DNA of 64,000 bases. Source: Flavobacteriaceae bacterium (GTDB lineage Bacteria > Bacteroidota > Bacteroidia > Flavobacteriales > Flavobacteriaceae). The notes beneath the pieces are model-generated. The model was not told where the DNA came from and searched no databases. It saw nothing but the letters and a program-made list of their open reading frames with translations. A program made the translations under genes and the position numbers. The stretch spans positions 1-64,000 of the forward strand of contig JABDIV010000046.1 of NCBI GenBank assembly GCA_013003555.1, given 5' to 3'. Each line of letters opens with the position of its first letter. The stretch's first letter is position 1. This document shows positions 45,304-54,185 of this stretch, piece by piece.

Positions 45304-45993
45304 TTATTCTTGTCCTTCTGCAGGCGCTTTATCCGCAGATGCATCTCCGCCTTCTGCCGGTGCTGCTCCTTCTGCTCCTTCTGCAGTTTCTACTCCTTCT
45401 TCACCTTCTTCACCTTCAAGATCTTCATCAACCTCAGTGACAATAGCTGCACGTGCTGTTTTAACCTGGCAAACCACGGTATTATCCGGGTGCAGGAAAT
45501 TATAATCTTCGTTTTCCAGTTCGGTGACGTAAATCTTACCTCCTATTGTAAGAGGTGAAATATCTGCCTCGATAAAGTCGGGAAGATTTGCGGGAAGTGC
45601 TTTAACGCGTAATTTTCGATTGTTACGTTGCAATACCCCACCATTTCGGACGCCGATGGAATTTCCAATTAAATGCACCGGGATGTCCATCGCAATTTCC
45701 TTGTCTTCATAAAGACGATAAAAATCGATATGTAATATTTTATCGGAAACTGGATGAAACTGAATGTCTTGCATGACAGCATTAAAGGTTTCACCATTTT
45801 CCAGAGCAATCACAACGGTATGCGCATTGGGCGTGTATACCAGTTTAGAGAATGCCAGTTCTTCTGCTGAGAAATGTACTGTAGCGTCTCCTCCGTATAA
45901 TACGCAAGGAATCCGTCCAGCATTACGCAGGGCCTTCGTTGCCTTTTTGCCCACGCTTTCTCTTTGAGATCCATTGATTGTAATTGATTTCAT
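45304..45993 (-). CDS. rplY: 50S ribosomal protein L25/general stress protein Ctc
   Basis: 229 residues. L25 domain that binds 5S rRNA at 1-90 ([20 protein letters not shown]...CVLYGG), then the TL5/CTC domain (to about 185; [20 protein letters not shown]...[12 protein letters not shown]). An acidic, Ala/Glu/Gly-rich low-complexity tail closes the protein, as in other Bacteroidota members. 20 bases after prs. Confidence 0.97.
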   Translation of the reverse strand: MKSITINGSQRESVGKKATKALRNAGRIPCVLYGGDATVHFSAEELAFSKLVYTPNAHTVVIALENGETFNAVMQDIQFHPVSDKILHIDFYRLYEDKEIAMDIPVHLIGNSIGVRNGGVLQRNNRKLRVKALPANLPDFIEADISPLTIGGKIYVTELENEDYNFLHPDNTVVCQVKTARAAIVTEVDEDLEGEEGEEGVETAEGAEGAAPAEGGDASADKAPAEGQE

Positions 45994-46013
45994 TTCGAAT
46001 TATTTAAATTAAT

Positions 46014-46952
46014 TTACATTATAAATTTTGTACTGATCGATTCATTATGATGTACATTATACATAACCTCAGCAAAAAGATCGGCACAACTCAATACTTT
46101 TAATTTTTCATGTGGTTTCGACGGAATCGTATCGGTAACGATTAGTTCTTCCAGCTTTGAGTTGGACAGACGCTCATAGGCACTCCCCGACAACACGGCA
46201 TGTGTACATATCGCCCTTACGCTTAAGGCACCGCGCTCCATCATCAGATCGGCCGCCTTTGTTAAGGTACCGGCTGTATCCACCATATCGTCAACCAGGA
46301 TGACATGCCTACCGGTTACATCACCGATCAATTCCATATGGGAAATAACATTGGCCTTGGCCCGCTGTTTATAACAGATAACGACATCACTTTCTAGTGC
46401 TTTTGAATAGGCATAGGCCCGTTTTGAACCGCCCATGTCGGGTGAAGCTATTGTAAGATTATCCAATCCAAGATTTCGAACATAGGGTAAAAATATGGTT
46501 GATGCATAGAGATGATCGACCGGTTTTTCAAAGAATCCCTGGATTTGGTCTGCGTGCAGATCCATGGTTATTATTCGTGTTGCTCCCGCGGCTTCCAGCA
46601 TTTTTGCTACCAATTTCGCAGCGATCGGAACCCTGGGTTGATCCTTTCGGTCTTGTCGAGCCCATCCAAAGTAGGGCATAACAGCAGTTATGTGTCTTGC
46701 GGAAGCCCGTTTCGCTGCATCGATCATCAACAACATTTCCATTAGATGTTCGGGTCCTGGGTGTGTAGATCCGATAATAAAAATACGAGCACCTCGAATA
46801 CTTTCCTGGTAACATGTTTGAAACTCGCCATCGCTATAGGTTGAAATATCAACTTTGCCCAGTGGTTCACCATAGGATTTAGCGATACGTTCAGCCAGTT
46901 CATGACTTTGTCGACACGGAAATATTTTTGCTTTGGTTTTAATTTTAGCCAC
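46014..46952 (-). CDS. prs: Ribose-phosphate pyrophosphokinase
   Basis: Makes PRPP from ribose 5-phosphate and ATP for nucleotides, histidine and tryptophan. 312 residues. Regulatory flexible loop region YFGWARQDRKDQPR (about 98-111) and PRPP-binding loop ILVDDMVDTAGTLTKAA (about 217-233) are intact; GGSKRAYAYSKAL lies between. First gene of an operon with rplY. Confidence 0.97.
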   Translation of the reverse strand: MAKIKTKAKIFPCRQSHELAERIAKSYGEPLGKVDISTYSDGEFQTCYQESIRGARIFIIGSTHPGPEHLMEMLLMIDAAKRASARHITAVMPYFGWARQDRKDQPRVPIAAKLVAKMLEAAGATRIITMDLHADQIQGFFEKPVDHLYASTIFLPYVRNLGLDNLTIASPDMGGSKRAYAYSKALESDVVICYKQRAKANVISHMELIGDVTGRHVILVDDMVDTAGTLTKAADLMMERGALSVRAICTHAVLSGSAYERLSNSKLEELIVTDTIPSKPHEKLKVLSCADLFAEVMYNVHHNESISTKFIM

Positions 46953-47003
46953 TTGTTTCCAGGGTTATAGCAAACTAAAAACACACTGATTTTTAGTGAG
47001 GTG

Positions 47004-47011
47004 CAAATTTA
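47004..47011 (-). promoter_or_regulatory. Candidate -7 element for prs-rplY
   Basis: Minus strand TAAATTTG, an exact TAnnTTTG match, 51 bases before the prs ATG at 46952. No convincing -33 TTG. Confidence 0.4.
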
Positions 47012-47054
47012 TGAATTTATTTGAAGCTGAAAAGCATAAAAGCCTCTAATTTGG

Positions 47055-47084
47055 TTGTAAACAGGGATTATTTTTTTAATTTTG
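47055..47084 (+). promoter_or_regulatory. Promoter of tRNA-Leu
   Basis: TTG at 47055-47057 and TAATTTTG at 47077-47084, 19 bases apart: both elements of the Bacteroidota promoter at ideal spacing. Transcription would begin about 6 bases before the mature tRNA. Confidence 0.75.
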
Positions 47085-47096
47085 CCTTCCCGTAAT

Positions 47097-47180
47097 GCTC
47101 AAGTGGCGGAATTGGTAGACGCGCTGGATTCAAAATCCAGTTCTGGCAACAGAGTGTGGGTTCGATTCCCACCTTGAGTA
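47097..47180 (+). tRNA. tRNA-Leu (anticodon CAA)
   Basis: 84-base type II tRNA without encoded CCA. Acceptor stem GCTCAAG pairs with CTTGAGT (first pair G-T), discriminator A at 47180. The D-arm has GGAATTGGTAGAC, the anticodon arm CTGGA-TTCAAAA-TCCAG with CAA at 47131-47133, a long variable arm (TTCTGGCAACAGAGT) and the T-arm GGGTTCGATTCCC. Reads UUG. Its 3' end is the likely target of past integrations (see the repeats). Confidence 0.96.
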
Positions 47181-47245
47181 CAGATAAATAAAAGCCGAAT
47201 GGAAACATTTGGCTTTATTGTTTTCTGAAACGAACCGAGCTTGCT
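47168..47245 (+). repeat. Direct repeat copy 1: 3' end of tRNA-Leu plus terminator (78 bases)
   Basis: The 78 bases from the last 13 bases of tRNA-Leu onward recur at 47394-47471 with a single difference (G at 47220, A at 47446). A repeat that includes the 3' end of a tRNA is the form left by site-specific integration or by a local tandem duplication. Confidence 0.85.
47191..47225 (+). terminator. Terminator of tRNA-Leu
   Basis: Stem AAAGCCGAATG (47191-47201), GAAA tetraloop, CATTTGGCTTT (47206-47216), then a T-rich stretch. A duplicate of the same hairpin lies at 47417-47442. Confidence 0.8.
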
Positions 47246-47607
47246 CGAGTTTGTACAGGGAAGCAATAAAACAGGGCTGCGAAAGCAGCCATATGGCTTT
47301 TATTTTCAAAATGACGCAACCGGGAACAACGACCATTATCGAGAAACAAAATATATTTTGTTGCGAAGATACCTAGCGAAGCTACGAGTTAACCCCACCT
47401 TGAGTACAGATAAATAAAAGCCGAATGGAAACATTTGGCTTTATTATTTTCTGAAACGAACCGAGCTTGCTTCCATAAACATCAAGAAAACGCCCATCAT
47501 TTCTACAAGAAAAATTTTCATTGTTTAAATTTGTTCCTTCGATTTATGATTTCAATCATATTTGAATGTTCAATAGATTAATATCTTTGGATATCAAACT
47601 ATTAATC
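47246..47607. other. Intergenic stretch between tRNA-Leu and the DUF285 gene
   Basis: No gene. It holds a GC hairpin GGCTGC-GAAA-GCAGCC (47275-47290) followed by a T-rich stretch, a small hairpin TAGCGAAGCTA near 47374-47384, the second copy of the tRNA-end repeat, and a 136-base AT-rich leader to the DUF285 gene. The bases just before the second copy (GAGTTAACCCCACC) look like a worn T-arm, suggesting a former second tRNA. Confidence 0.55.
47394..47471 (+). repeat. Direct repeat copy 2: tRNA-Leu 3' end plus terminator
   Basis: 77 of 78 bases match 47168-47245, offset by 226 bases. It holds the last 13 bases of the tRNA (CCCACCTTGAGTA) and a full copy of the terminator hairpin (47417-47442), but no tRNA body. 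Confidence 0.85.
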
Positions 47608-48981
47608 ATGAAATATATTCTATTTTCAACTTTGTTAATTTGTTTTGAAAGTTTTGGACAAACCCCCATAACAGACACTAACTTTCATGCAGCTATACAA
47701 AACTGTTTAACCACTCATCCAGTCGACGGGTTATGCTCTTCTTCTGAATATGGTGCAATGCCGGACTGGGATGTTAGTCAAGTTACTGATATGTCTTATG
47801 CATTTTCGGGAAGACTGGAATTCAATGCCGACATAAGTGCATGGAATGTCGGCCAGGTAACCGACATGGGCGAGATGTTCGCATATACAGATTTTAACCA
47901 GGACATCGGAAGTTGGAACGTTAGCAAGGTTACCGATATGTTCAGTATGTTTTATCAAACTCCATTTAACCAGATTATCAATGACTGGGATGTAAGTAAG
48001 GTTATCGATATGTATAGAATGTTTTCCAATACTCCGTTCAACAAGAACATTGGAAATTGGGATGTCGGTCTGGTCATTGATATGGGAAAGATGTTTGAGA
48101 ATACCCCTTTTAATCAGGACATTGGGAATTGGAATGTCAGTAGTGTTTTAGACATGAACAGCACGTTTTATGAAGCTTATTTGTTTAATCAGGATATTGG
48201 GAATTGGGATGTCAGCCAGGTTACCGATATGGGAAGTTTATTCTCCCAAGGTTATTCTTTTAATCAAGATATCGGGGCTTGGGATGTGGGTAATGTTACT
48301 AATATGAGGAACATGTTTTTCAATGATTATTACCATCCGTTTAATAAAGATATCGGTAATTGGAATGTTAGCAGTGTAACAAATATGTCTGGCATGTTTT
48401 ACAATGCGATTAATTTTAATCAGGACATCAATAGCTGGGATGTGAGTAGCGTTACAAATATGAGTTTCATGTTTAATGGTGCCACTGATTTTCAGCAAAA
48501 TATTGGCAACTGGGATGTGGGGAATGTTAGTTTCATGCAAGGCATGTTTGGCACAAATGCATTAGTAACAGAATACTATGATGCCCTACTCAACGGTTGG
48601 TCATCAAATCCAAACTTGCAGACTAATGTCGGTTTTAACGCGGGGTCTGCAACATATTGCAACGGCGTAAACGGCAGAGCTATTTTGACTGATACGTTCA
48701 ACTGGAACGTCCTTGATGGTGGTTACGATTGTTCAACCCTTGGACTAAGTCATGCTGAAAATTTTGATTTAAAAATTTATCCCAATCCAGCCAATGAATT
48801 GCTAACTGTAGCTGGACTTAATAGTAGTATGGATTTATGTGTGTATGACTTGACTGGAAAACTGTTATTAAAGGTATTTGATACAGATCATATTGATGTG
48901 AAGGATTTGTCTTCCGGGATCTATCTGTTAAAACTTAGTAGTGGAACCGATGTTTTAATCAAGCGATTTATTAGAAAATAG
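47608..48981 (+). CDS. BspA-like DUF285 repeat surface protein with T9SS type A tail (second copy)
   Basis: 457 residues from the ATG at 47608, which opens a signal peptide (MKYILFSTLLICFESFGQ); the frame is open from 47566. About eleven DUF285 repeats of FNQDIGNWDVSxVTxMxxMF type, then a T9SS domain from about residue 385: LKIYPNP, CVYDLTGKLLL, LSSGIYLLKL and a final KRFIRK. Closest paralogue is 8587-9900; both open with QTPITDxNF, a CSSS motif and AMPDWDVS. Unlike most genes here its codons are A+T-rich. Probable adhesion or surface-interaction protein, inside the region bounded by tRNA-Leu copies. Confidence 0.9.
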   Translation: MKYILFSTLLICFESFGQTPITDTNFHAAIQNCLTTHPVDGLCSSSEYGAMPDWDVSQVTDMSYAFSGRLEFNADISAWNVGQVTDMGEMFAYTDFNQDIGSWNVSKVTDMFSMFYQTPFNQIINDWDVSKVIDMYRMFSNTPFNKNIGNWDVGLVIDMGKMFENTPFNQDIGNWNVSSVLDMNSTFYEAYLFNQDIGNWDVSQVTDMGSLFSQGYSFNQDIGAWDVGNVTNMRNMFFNDYYHPFNKDIGNWNVSSVTNMSGMFYNAINFNQDINSWDVSSVTNMSFMFNGATDFQQNIGNWDVGNVSFMQGMFGTNALVTEYYDALLNGWSSNPNLQTNVGFNAGSATYCNGVNGRAILTDTFNWNVLDGGYDCSTLGLSHAENFDLKIYPNPANELLTVAGLNSSMDLCVYDLTGKLLLKVFDTDHIDVKDLSSGIYLLKLSSGTDVLIKRFIRK

Positions 48982-49105
48982 CCCAACATAAGCCATATGT
49001 TAATCCTTGACTTTCGTTAACTCACATTTTCATTACGTGTTAGTGTATTCTGATCTCTTTTAGATAGTTTAGATCAATTTTTTTTTTCGCCTTGAGCACG
49101 AATCT

Positions 49106-51301
49106 TTAGGCAGCTAAAATCGCTTTTACTTTGGCCGGTGTAAATGGAATATGTTTTAATCGTTTTCCTGTTAAGTTTGCAAAGGCATTACCTATAGCAC
49201 CACCAATTATCGGTACTCCCGATTCGCCTATTCCTGTTGGTCTTTCGGTTGATGAAATAATTTTAACTTCTAAGGTATCGGGTATTTCATCCATTCTCAA
49301 AATATTATAATCATGAAAATTAGATTGTTCTACTTTCCCATTTCTAAACGTCACACTTTCTTTCAATATGCTGCTCATTCCCATCAAGATCGCTCCCTCC
49401 ATTTGTGCAATGGCATTATCGGGCTGAACAACGACGCCGGCATCAAGGGCTGCCCAGATTTTATGAACTCTTATTATGCCGCTAGAGTCATCAACAGAAA
49501 GTTCACATACGCATGCTGAAAGTGAATTGCTGCGTTCAGCAAAGGCAATTCCCTTCGCCCTTCCAGAAGGACTCGGTGTTTTCCAATCGGCCATTTCAGC
49601 AACAGTTTTTAATACATTTTGTGCTCTTGGAAAGTCTTTCATTAAGTTCAGCCTGAAATCTAAAGGATCGATCTTTAAATCCGTTGCTATTTCATCAACA
49701 AATGATTCAATGGCGAATTTGTTCGGGCCATGACCGACGGCACGCCAATGCTTTGTCCGCACACCATGATTTACATTACGCGATTCGATATGTTGATTTG
49801 GTATCGAGTAGTATTGCGTTTCTGCTCCTGATCCCATTAAACGATTTCCCGTTCCAACAATTATATGTTTCCAGGCAATGACCTTATTTGAATTATCAAT
49901 ACTCGCTTCCATATGTTGTAAAGATTGGGGTCTAAACATCCCATATTGCAGGTCATCTTCTCTCGTCCAAATCAATTTAACCGGTCTTTTAGCCACCTTG
50001 GCTAGTTGAGTTGCTTCCACTGCGAAATCGGATGCAGATCGTCTTCCAAATCCTCCACCTAAATATGCTCGATGAAAATTCACTTTTGAAGGATCTATCC
50101 CTAATTCTTGAGCAATGTTATTTCTACAGCTTCCGGGGGCCTGAGTACCAACCCATGCTTCAGCACTTTGACCATCTTCCGCAACAGCAACAACTGCATT
50201 TAATGGTTCTTGTTGTGCATGGTATACAAAGTCATTTTTATAATTACTGGAATAGTTCTTCACACCTGAATTCAATGCATTAGTAATATTCCCTCTCTCC
50301 GAAATTACACTTCCGGAAGAAAGTGGCTGTCCTGCTATTTCCGGATACAAATCATAGGCTTCCTCACTATTGAATTCATCGGCTGTATTTCCTTTGCTCC
50401 ATTCAATTCGTAGTCTTGGTTTGGTTTTAAGCGCTAATTCTAAGGTTTCTGTTAAGAGGCCTATTCCATGATCCAACTCTACAACATCAAGCACCCCAGG
50501 GGTATTTATTATATCAGATCTATTAAGCAACGCAGGCCTAGCGCCATAAACCGGTGATCTTGAAATAACCCCGTATATCATATTTGGCACTTGAATATCT
50601 ATCGCATATTCTGCGCTTCCATTACATTTTGATGGAATATCGAACCTGGGCCCAACCTTTCCGATCAATCGAAAATTCGCCGGGTTTTTTAGTTTGGCTT
50701 CAGCCACTTCAGGAACTTCATCTATCGGTTTTACAATATTTGCTAACTCTCCATAAGACATTTGTCTATTAGAAGCTTTGTGAATTACCTTATTAGGCTC
50801 GGTTGTTAACTCATCAATCGAAACTCCCAAACTTGTAGCTGCAGTAGCCAATAAAACATATCTGGCCTGAGCTCCGGCCTGCCTTAGATTATTATAATAA
50901 CTCATTACAGTTCTACTTCCCACAGTGATCATACTCCCTGGTCCTCGTCCGCCCCAGCCAATTCCGTAAATATCAGGATCTGCAGGAGATTGCTCAACGG
51001 TTACTTTTGACCAATCGGCATCTAATTCTTCGGCAATAATGACTGCTAAGGCTGTCATACTGCCTTGTCCCATTTCCGAAGATGGATTATAAATTGTAAT
51101 AAAGTCGTCCTCATGAATTTGCACCCAAACAGTTACTTTCTGACCTTGGAAATCTGAATATGATTTTATTGGTAAGCCTTCTTCATTTAACAGGAAATCT
51201 GGAGCAAGTTTCCAGGCAGCCACCAGGAAAACAACTCCTCCGCCAATTACGCCAACAAATTTTCTTCTCGATAATCCTTTTGATTTTATTTGCTCCTCCA
51301 T
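49106..51301 (-). CDS. iorB: Isoquinoline 1-oxidoreductase-type molybdoenzyme, large (beta) subunit
   Basis: 731 residues from the ATG at 51301; a longer frame to 51376 would cover the small-subunit end. A twin-arginine (Tat) signal SRRKFVGVIGGG with a hydrophobic span follows at about 11-35. Family: xanthine-oxidase type with molybdopterin cytosine dinucleotide; segments GQGSMTALAVIIAEEL, GWGGRGPGSM, AYLGGGFGRRSASDF and, near the end, GIGESGVP with the catalytic Glu693. Hydroxylates N-heterocycles or oxidises aldehydes in the periplasm; the substrate cannot be read. Stop-start distance to the small subunit is one base. Confidence 0.9.
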   Translation of the reverse strand: MEEQIKSKGLSRRKFVGVIGGGVVFLVAAWKLAPDFLLNEEGLPIKSYSDFQGQKVTVWVQIHEDDFITIYNPSSEMGQGSMTALAVIIAEELDADWSKVTVEQSPADPDIYGIGWGGRGPGSMITVGSRTVMSYYNNLRQAGAQARYVLLATAATSLGVSIDELTTEPNKVIHKASNRQMSYGELANIVKPIDEVPEVAEAKLKNPANFRLIGKVGPRFDIPSKCNGSAEYAIDIQVPNMIYGVISRSPVYGARPALLNRSDIINTPGVLDVVELDHGIGLLTETLELALKTKPRLRIEWSKGNTADEFNSEEAYDLYPEIAGQPLSSGSVISERGNITNALNSGVKNYSSNYKNDFVYHAQQEPLNAVVAVAEDGQSAEAWVGTQAPGSCRNNIAQELGIDPSKVNFHRAYLGGGFGRRSASDFAVEATQLAKVAKRPVKLIWTREDDLQYGMFRPQSLQHMEASIDNSNKVIAWKHIIVGTGNRLMGSGAETQYYSIPNQHIESRNVNHGVRTKHWRAVGHGPNKFAIESFVDEIATDLKIDPLDFRLNLMKDFPRAQNVLKTVAEMADWKTPSPSGRAKGIAFAERSNSLSACVCELSVDDSSGIIRVHKIWAALDAGVVVQPDNAIAQMEGAILMGMSSILKESVTFRNGKVEQSNFHDYNILRMDEIPDTLEVKIISSTERPTGIGESGVPIIGGAIGNAFANLTGKRLKHIPFTPAKVKAILAA

Positions 51302-51302
51302 T

Positions 51303-51761
51303 TTATGATGTTTTAGATGCAATTTCAACGGCTTTGATAATTCGCATATAGGCAGCACATCTGCACAGATTCCCACTCATATGAGATTTAATATCTTCTT
51401 TACTAGGGTTCGCGTTATTGTCTAATAATGAAACTGCTTGCATGATCTGCCCGGATTGACAGTATCCACATTGAGGCACTTGCGCTTCAACCCATGCTTT
51501 CTGGACTGGATGATCGCTATTTTCTGAAAGTCCTTCAATAGTTGTTATCTCGCCACCCATGCATGCTGATACCGGCGTTACACACGATCTAATTGGAGTT
51601 CCATTTAAGTGAATGGTGCAGCTACCACAAAGTGCTTTACCACAACCATACTTTGTGCCAGTGAGCCCTAAATGTTCTCTCAACACCCATAAAACCGGAG
51701 TCATTGCGTCAACATTTACACTTTGACTCTGGCCATTAACCCGAATTGTTATTCCCTGCAT
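51303..51761 (-). CDS. iorA: Isoquinoline 1-oxidoreductase-type small (alpha) subunit, two [2Fe-2S]
   Basis: 152 residues. Plant-type ferredoxin cluster: KYGCGKALCGSCTIHLNG (first three Cys) and the fourth further on, then the second cluster CGYCQSGQ and NLCRCAAYMRI. Carries electrons from the molybdenum centre to an acceptor, probably a membrane cytochrome not present here. No signal of its own; exported with the Tat-bearing partner. Directly upstream of iorB. Confidence 0.93.
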   Translation of the reverse strand: MQGITIRVNGQSQSVNVDAMTPVLWVLREHLGLTGTKYGCGKALCGSCTIHLNGTPIRSCVTPVSACMGGEITTIEGLSENSDHPVQKAWVEAQVPQCGYCQSGQIMQAVSLLDNNANPSKEDIKSHMSGNLCRCAAYMRIIKAVEIASKTS

Positions 51762-51890
51762 AATTTCATTTGTTTTAGTTAAATAACTAATTACTTTTTT
51801 AATGCCTTAAACATCGAAATATTCATATGCCTTAATTTAAGGATTTTATTCCATTGCAAAAATTAACAATCACAAATAGATAATATAATT

Positions 51891-51950
51891 GACTCTAGTT
51901 TCAAAATTCAGTTCTGGTATCATCACAGGAATTGATTCTCGTCTTAAGTA
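51891..51950 (+). pseudogene. Decayed copy of the tRNA-Leu 3' two-thirds
   Basis: Aligned with tRNA-Leu(CAA) from the D-arm end to the last base: CAAAAT and TTCTGG are identical, the anticodon position still reads CAA (51902-51904), and the end CTTAAGTA matches CTTGAGTA. One base is missing in the variable arm and the T-arm stem is broken (GGAATTGATTCTCG), so it cannot fold as a tRNA. It ends at 51950, 4.7 kb after the intact gene and in the same orientation. Confidence 0.65.
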
Positions 51951-52013
51951 CAAATGAAAACCATTACAAAATAATTCATAATTTGATCCTTTAATGAAAT
52001 TAGAATAATTCAT

Positions 52014-53213
52014 ATGGACGACTTTCTAATAATCGGAGGTGGCATTTTCGGAATGACTACAGCCATTGAATTAAAAAATCGTGGTTATAAGGTTTCTCTT
52101 ATAAATCCGGGTAGTATTCCGCATCCTTTAGCGGCTTCCACTGATATCACCAAATTGGTACGAATGGAATATGGTTCTGATATGGAGTATTTCAGAATGG
52201 CCGAAATAAGTATTGAAAGATGGCATGAGTGGAATGGCTTGTTTGGTGAGGAACTATATCATGAGATCGGACTTTTAATGCTGACAAGAAAAAAGATCGA
52301 TTCTGAACATAATCCCTATGAACTCCACTGTATTGAAAATTTATCAAAAGCCGGATATGCCCTTAATCGTCTAAATGCTGAAATCATCAAAGAACAGTTT
52401 CCAATGGTAAACAGCCTCGAATATACCGACGGAAATTTTAACCCAAAAGCAGGCTATGTAGAATCTGGCCGTGTCATTGAAAAATTAAAAGAACATGCTC
52501 AATCACTTGGTGTGGCCATTTATGAAGGTCAAACTGCTCAATCATTTGTTGTAGTGAATAGCCGGCTGAATGCCGTAAAAACCGACGAGGGAAGTACTTT
52601 TAAATGTGGTCATGCCATAGCTGCTGCCGGTGCGCATACGCCCTACCTCCTGCCTGAATTACAGCCTTTTATGCGATCGACCGGACATTCGGTCTTTTGG
52701 CTCAAACCAAAGGACCCAAAATTGTTTTCACCACCTCATTTACCAAATTTTACCGCTGATACATCCAACACAGGTTGGTACGGATTTCCTTATAGTTCCC
52801 CTCATAATGTTGTTAAATTAGGTCGGCACACAATTGGATATCCCGTTCATCCAATACATGATAAGAGGGAACTGCCTGCATCAGAAATCGAAGACATGTG
52901 GGATTTTGTGAATCAAACTTTCCCTATTCTTAATAATGCCGAGCTGGTCTATACACGCCAATGTCTTTATACCGATACGCTCGACGGACATTTCTGGATC
53001 GATCATCATCCTGAGATAAGAGGCTTATCGGTGAGTACCGGGGGCAGTGGACATGGTTTTAAAATGGGCCCTGTTCTTGGTGAAATGACAGCCGATATGG
53101 CTGAAGGTAAGGCTCATCGATTTTCAAAACGGTATCGATGGCGTGACTTGAAACCATCAACAAAGCAAGTTGAAGAATCGCGGTTTATTAAGAATAGAAA
53201 AGTTCGAAATTAG
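52014..53213 (+). CDS. FAD-dependent oxidoreductase of the amino acid oxidase (DAO) family
   Basis: 399 residues, cytoplasmic. FAD dinucleotide motif DFLIIGGGIFGMTTAIEL at residues 3-20, then SINPGSIPHP-like loop, middle AAAGAHTPYLLPEL, and the C-terminal GGSGHGFKMGPVLGE, all typical of sarcosine/N-methyltryptophan oxidase relatives (SoxA/SolA-type). Oxidises a secondary or primary amine; the substrate is not readable. Stands alone about 60 bases after the decayed tRNA copy. Confidence 0.88.
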   Translation: MDDFLIIGGGIFGMTTAIELKNRGYKVSLINPGSIPHPLAASTDITKLVRMEYGSDMEYFRMAEISIERWHEWNGLFGEELYHEIGLLMLTRKKIDSEHNPYELHCIENLSKAGYALNRLNAEIIKEQFPMVNSLEYTDGNFNPKAGYVESGRVIEKLKEHAQSLGVAIYEGQTAQSFVVVNSRLNAVKTDEGSTFKCGHAIAAAGAHTPYLLPELQPFMRSTGHSVFWLKPKDPKLFSPPHLPNFTADTSNTGWYGFPYSSPHNVVKLGRHTIGYPVHPIHDKRELPASEIEDMWDFVNQTFPILNNAELVYTRQCLYTDTLDGHFWIDHHPEIRGLSVSTGGSGHGFKMGPVLGEMTADMAEGKAHRFSKRYRWRDLKPSTKQVEESRFIKNRKVRN

Positions 53214-53678
53214 TGTCTGGCCATCCTGCCCCTTGTGCAGGGTATTATATATTTGCTTTTGTATAATTATTGGTAAGTGCCCAACCCTCTCCTTGAATTC
53301 AAATACGAAACTCAATCATTTTGATCCTCTCAAAGATTTGATGGGGCGTGTTGTTGGTGAGTAAATTTAATAGCCCCATGGTTGGTATTTCATTAAATCA
53401 CGCCAATTTTGTCCCTGCAAAAAATGATTTACTATAAGGTATATCCCTTCAAATTAATTTCCATTTAATTAGAATTTAATATTCATAATTCGCCTGAAAC
53501 TGTATTCAGATAAGAATTACAAACCCATTTACAGCCAAAATCGGCAGAAATATGAATTAATTATCTAATTCCTAAAAAAGTTGATAAATAATATAACAAT
53601 ATGATATATATCATAGTATTTATAATTACATATTATTACTATTGCGCAACATTTAGCTAACGTTTAAAATCTAATCAT
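53214..53678. other. 465-base A+T-rich intergenic region
   Basis: No gene I can support; a frame at 53170-53364 has no protein-like features. It contains the 16-base palindrome at 53600-53615 and a very A+T-rich leader for the orphan gene at 53679. Confidence 0.6.
53600..53615. promoter_or_regulatory. 16-base perfect palindrome, candidate operator
   Basis: TATGATATATATCATA is its own reverse complement and lies 64 bases before the orphan gene at 53679. The place and symmetry suit a dimeric repressor, but in such A+T-rich DNA a chance palindrome is also possible. Confidence 0.3.
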
Positions 53679-54047
53679 ATGAATTACAAAAAATTTAAAG
53701 CCAACAAATTTTCCATTAGCATGAATGGTGGATGGTATCTCAATGCACCCGGATATTCAGAAATGGTGATCGGATGTTATGATGACACAAAATTGACCTT
53801 TAGCCTTCATTTTGTAGAAGGTGAAATTCCAAGCAATCACTTATTCAGAGAGCCTGAAAGACTTATGATATATTTCCCTAAGTCTGATTTCAATCGAATT
53901 CATAATTTGTTGAAAGAAAACAAATGGATGTATGCATGGTTCGAAACCGAACATAAATATGCCGGAATTACAACAAGGGATATTTCCAAAATTAAATTGG
54001 AAGAGGAATTCAAAGAGTTATTCAGAGTTCCTGAATATATCGAATAA
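53679..54047 (+). CDS. Orphan protein of unknown family
   Basis: 122 residues, no signal peptide or membrane span. Aromatic-rich N-terminal half (GGWYLNAPGY), a beta-looking middle and a Lys/Glu-rich end (KIKLEEEFKELFR). No motif I recognise. Framed by a long A+T-rich leader with a palindrome and by a strong terminator right after it, so it is expressed as a single-gene unit. Could be a small stress or regulatory protein; I do not know. Confidence 0.6.
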   Translation: MNYKKFKANKFSISMNGGWYLNAPGYSEMVIGCYDDTKLTFSLHFVEGEIPSNHLFREPERLMIYFPKSDFNRIHNLLKENKWMYAWFETEHKYAGITTRDISKIKLEEEFKELFRVPEYIE

Positions 54048-54078
54048 CTGAATAAAGTTTGCTCGGTTTAATTTACTC

Positions 54079-54102
54079 GCCCACTCAAAAGTGGGCGTTT
54101 TT
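54079..54102 (+). terminator. Rho-independent terminator after the orphan gene
   Basis: CGCCCAC (54079-54085), TCAAAA loop, GTGGGCG (54091-54097), then TTTTTCT. Perfect 7-pair GC stem; separates the orphan gene from the arsenosugar operon. Confidence 0.9.
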
Positions 54103-54185
54103 CTGTTGTCATTTTACAACTTTTCTAACAAAATTTTGTAAACTTTTATCTACTTTGCCGTCTACAACTTTTGAAACTATACAAG

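Noticed and set aside
47130-47336. Minus-strand frame ending in WESNPHSVARTGF
   Set aside because: It is the antisense reading of tRNA-Leu, a well-known false gene; the tRNA on the plus strand explains the sequence.
47168-47471. Insertion sequence or transposon ends
   Set aside because: The repeats are direct, contain a tRNA end and terminator, and there is no transposase or inverted terminal repeat; a tRNA-linked duplication is simpler.
53170-53364. Plus-strand frame after the DAO-family gene
   Set aside because: Overlaps the end of that gene, has odd composition and no start signals or motifs.
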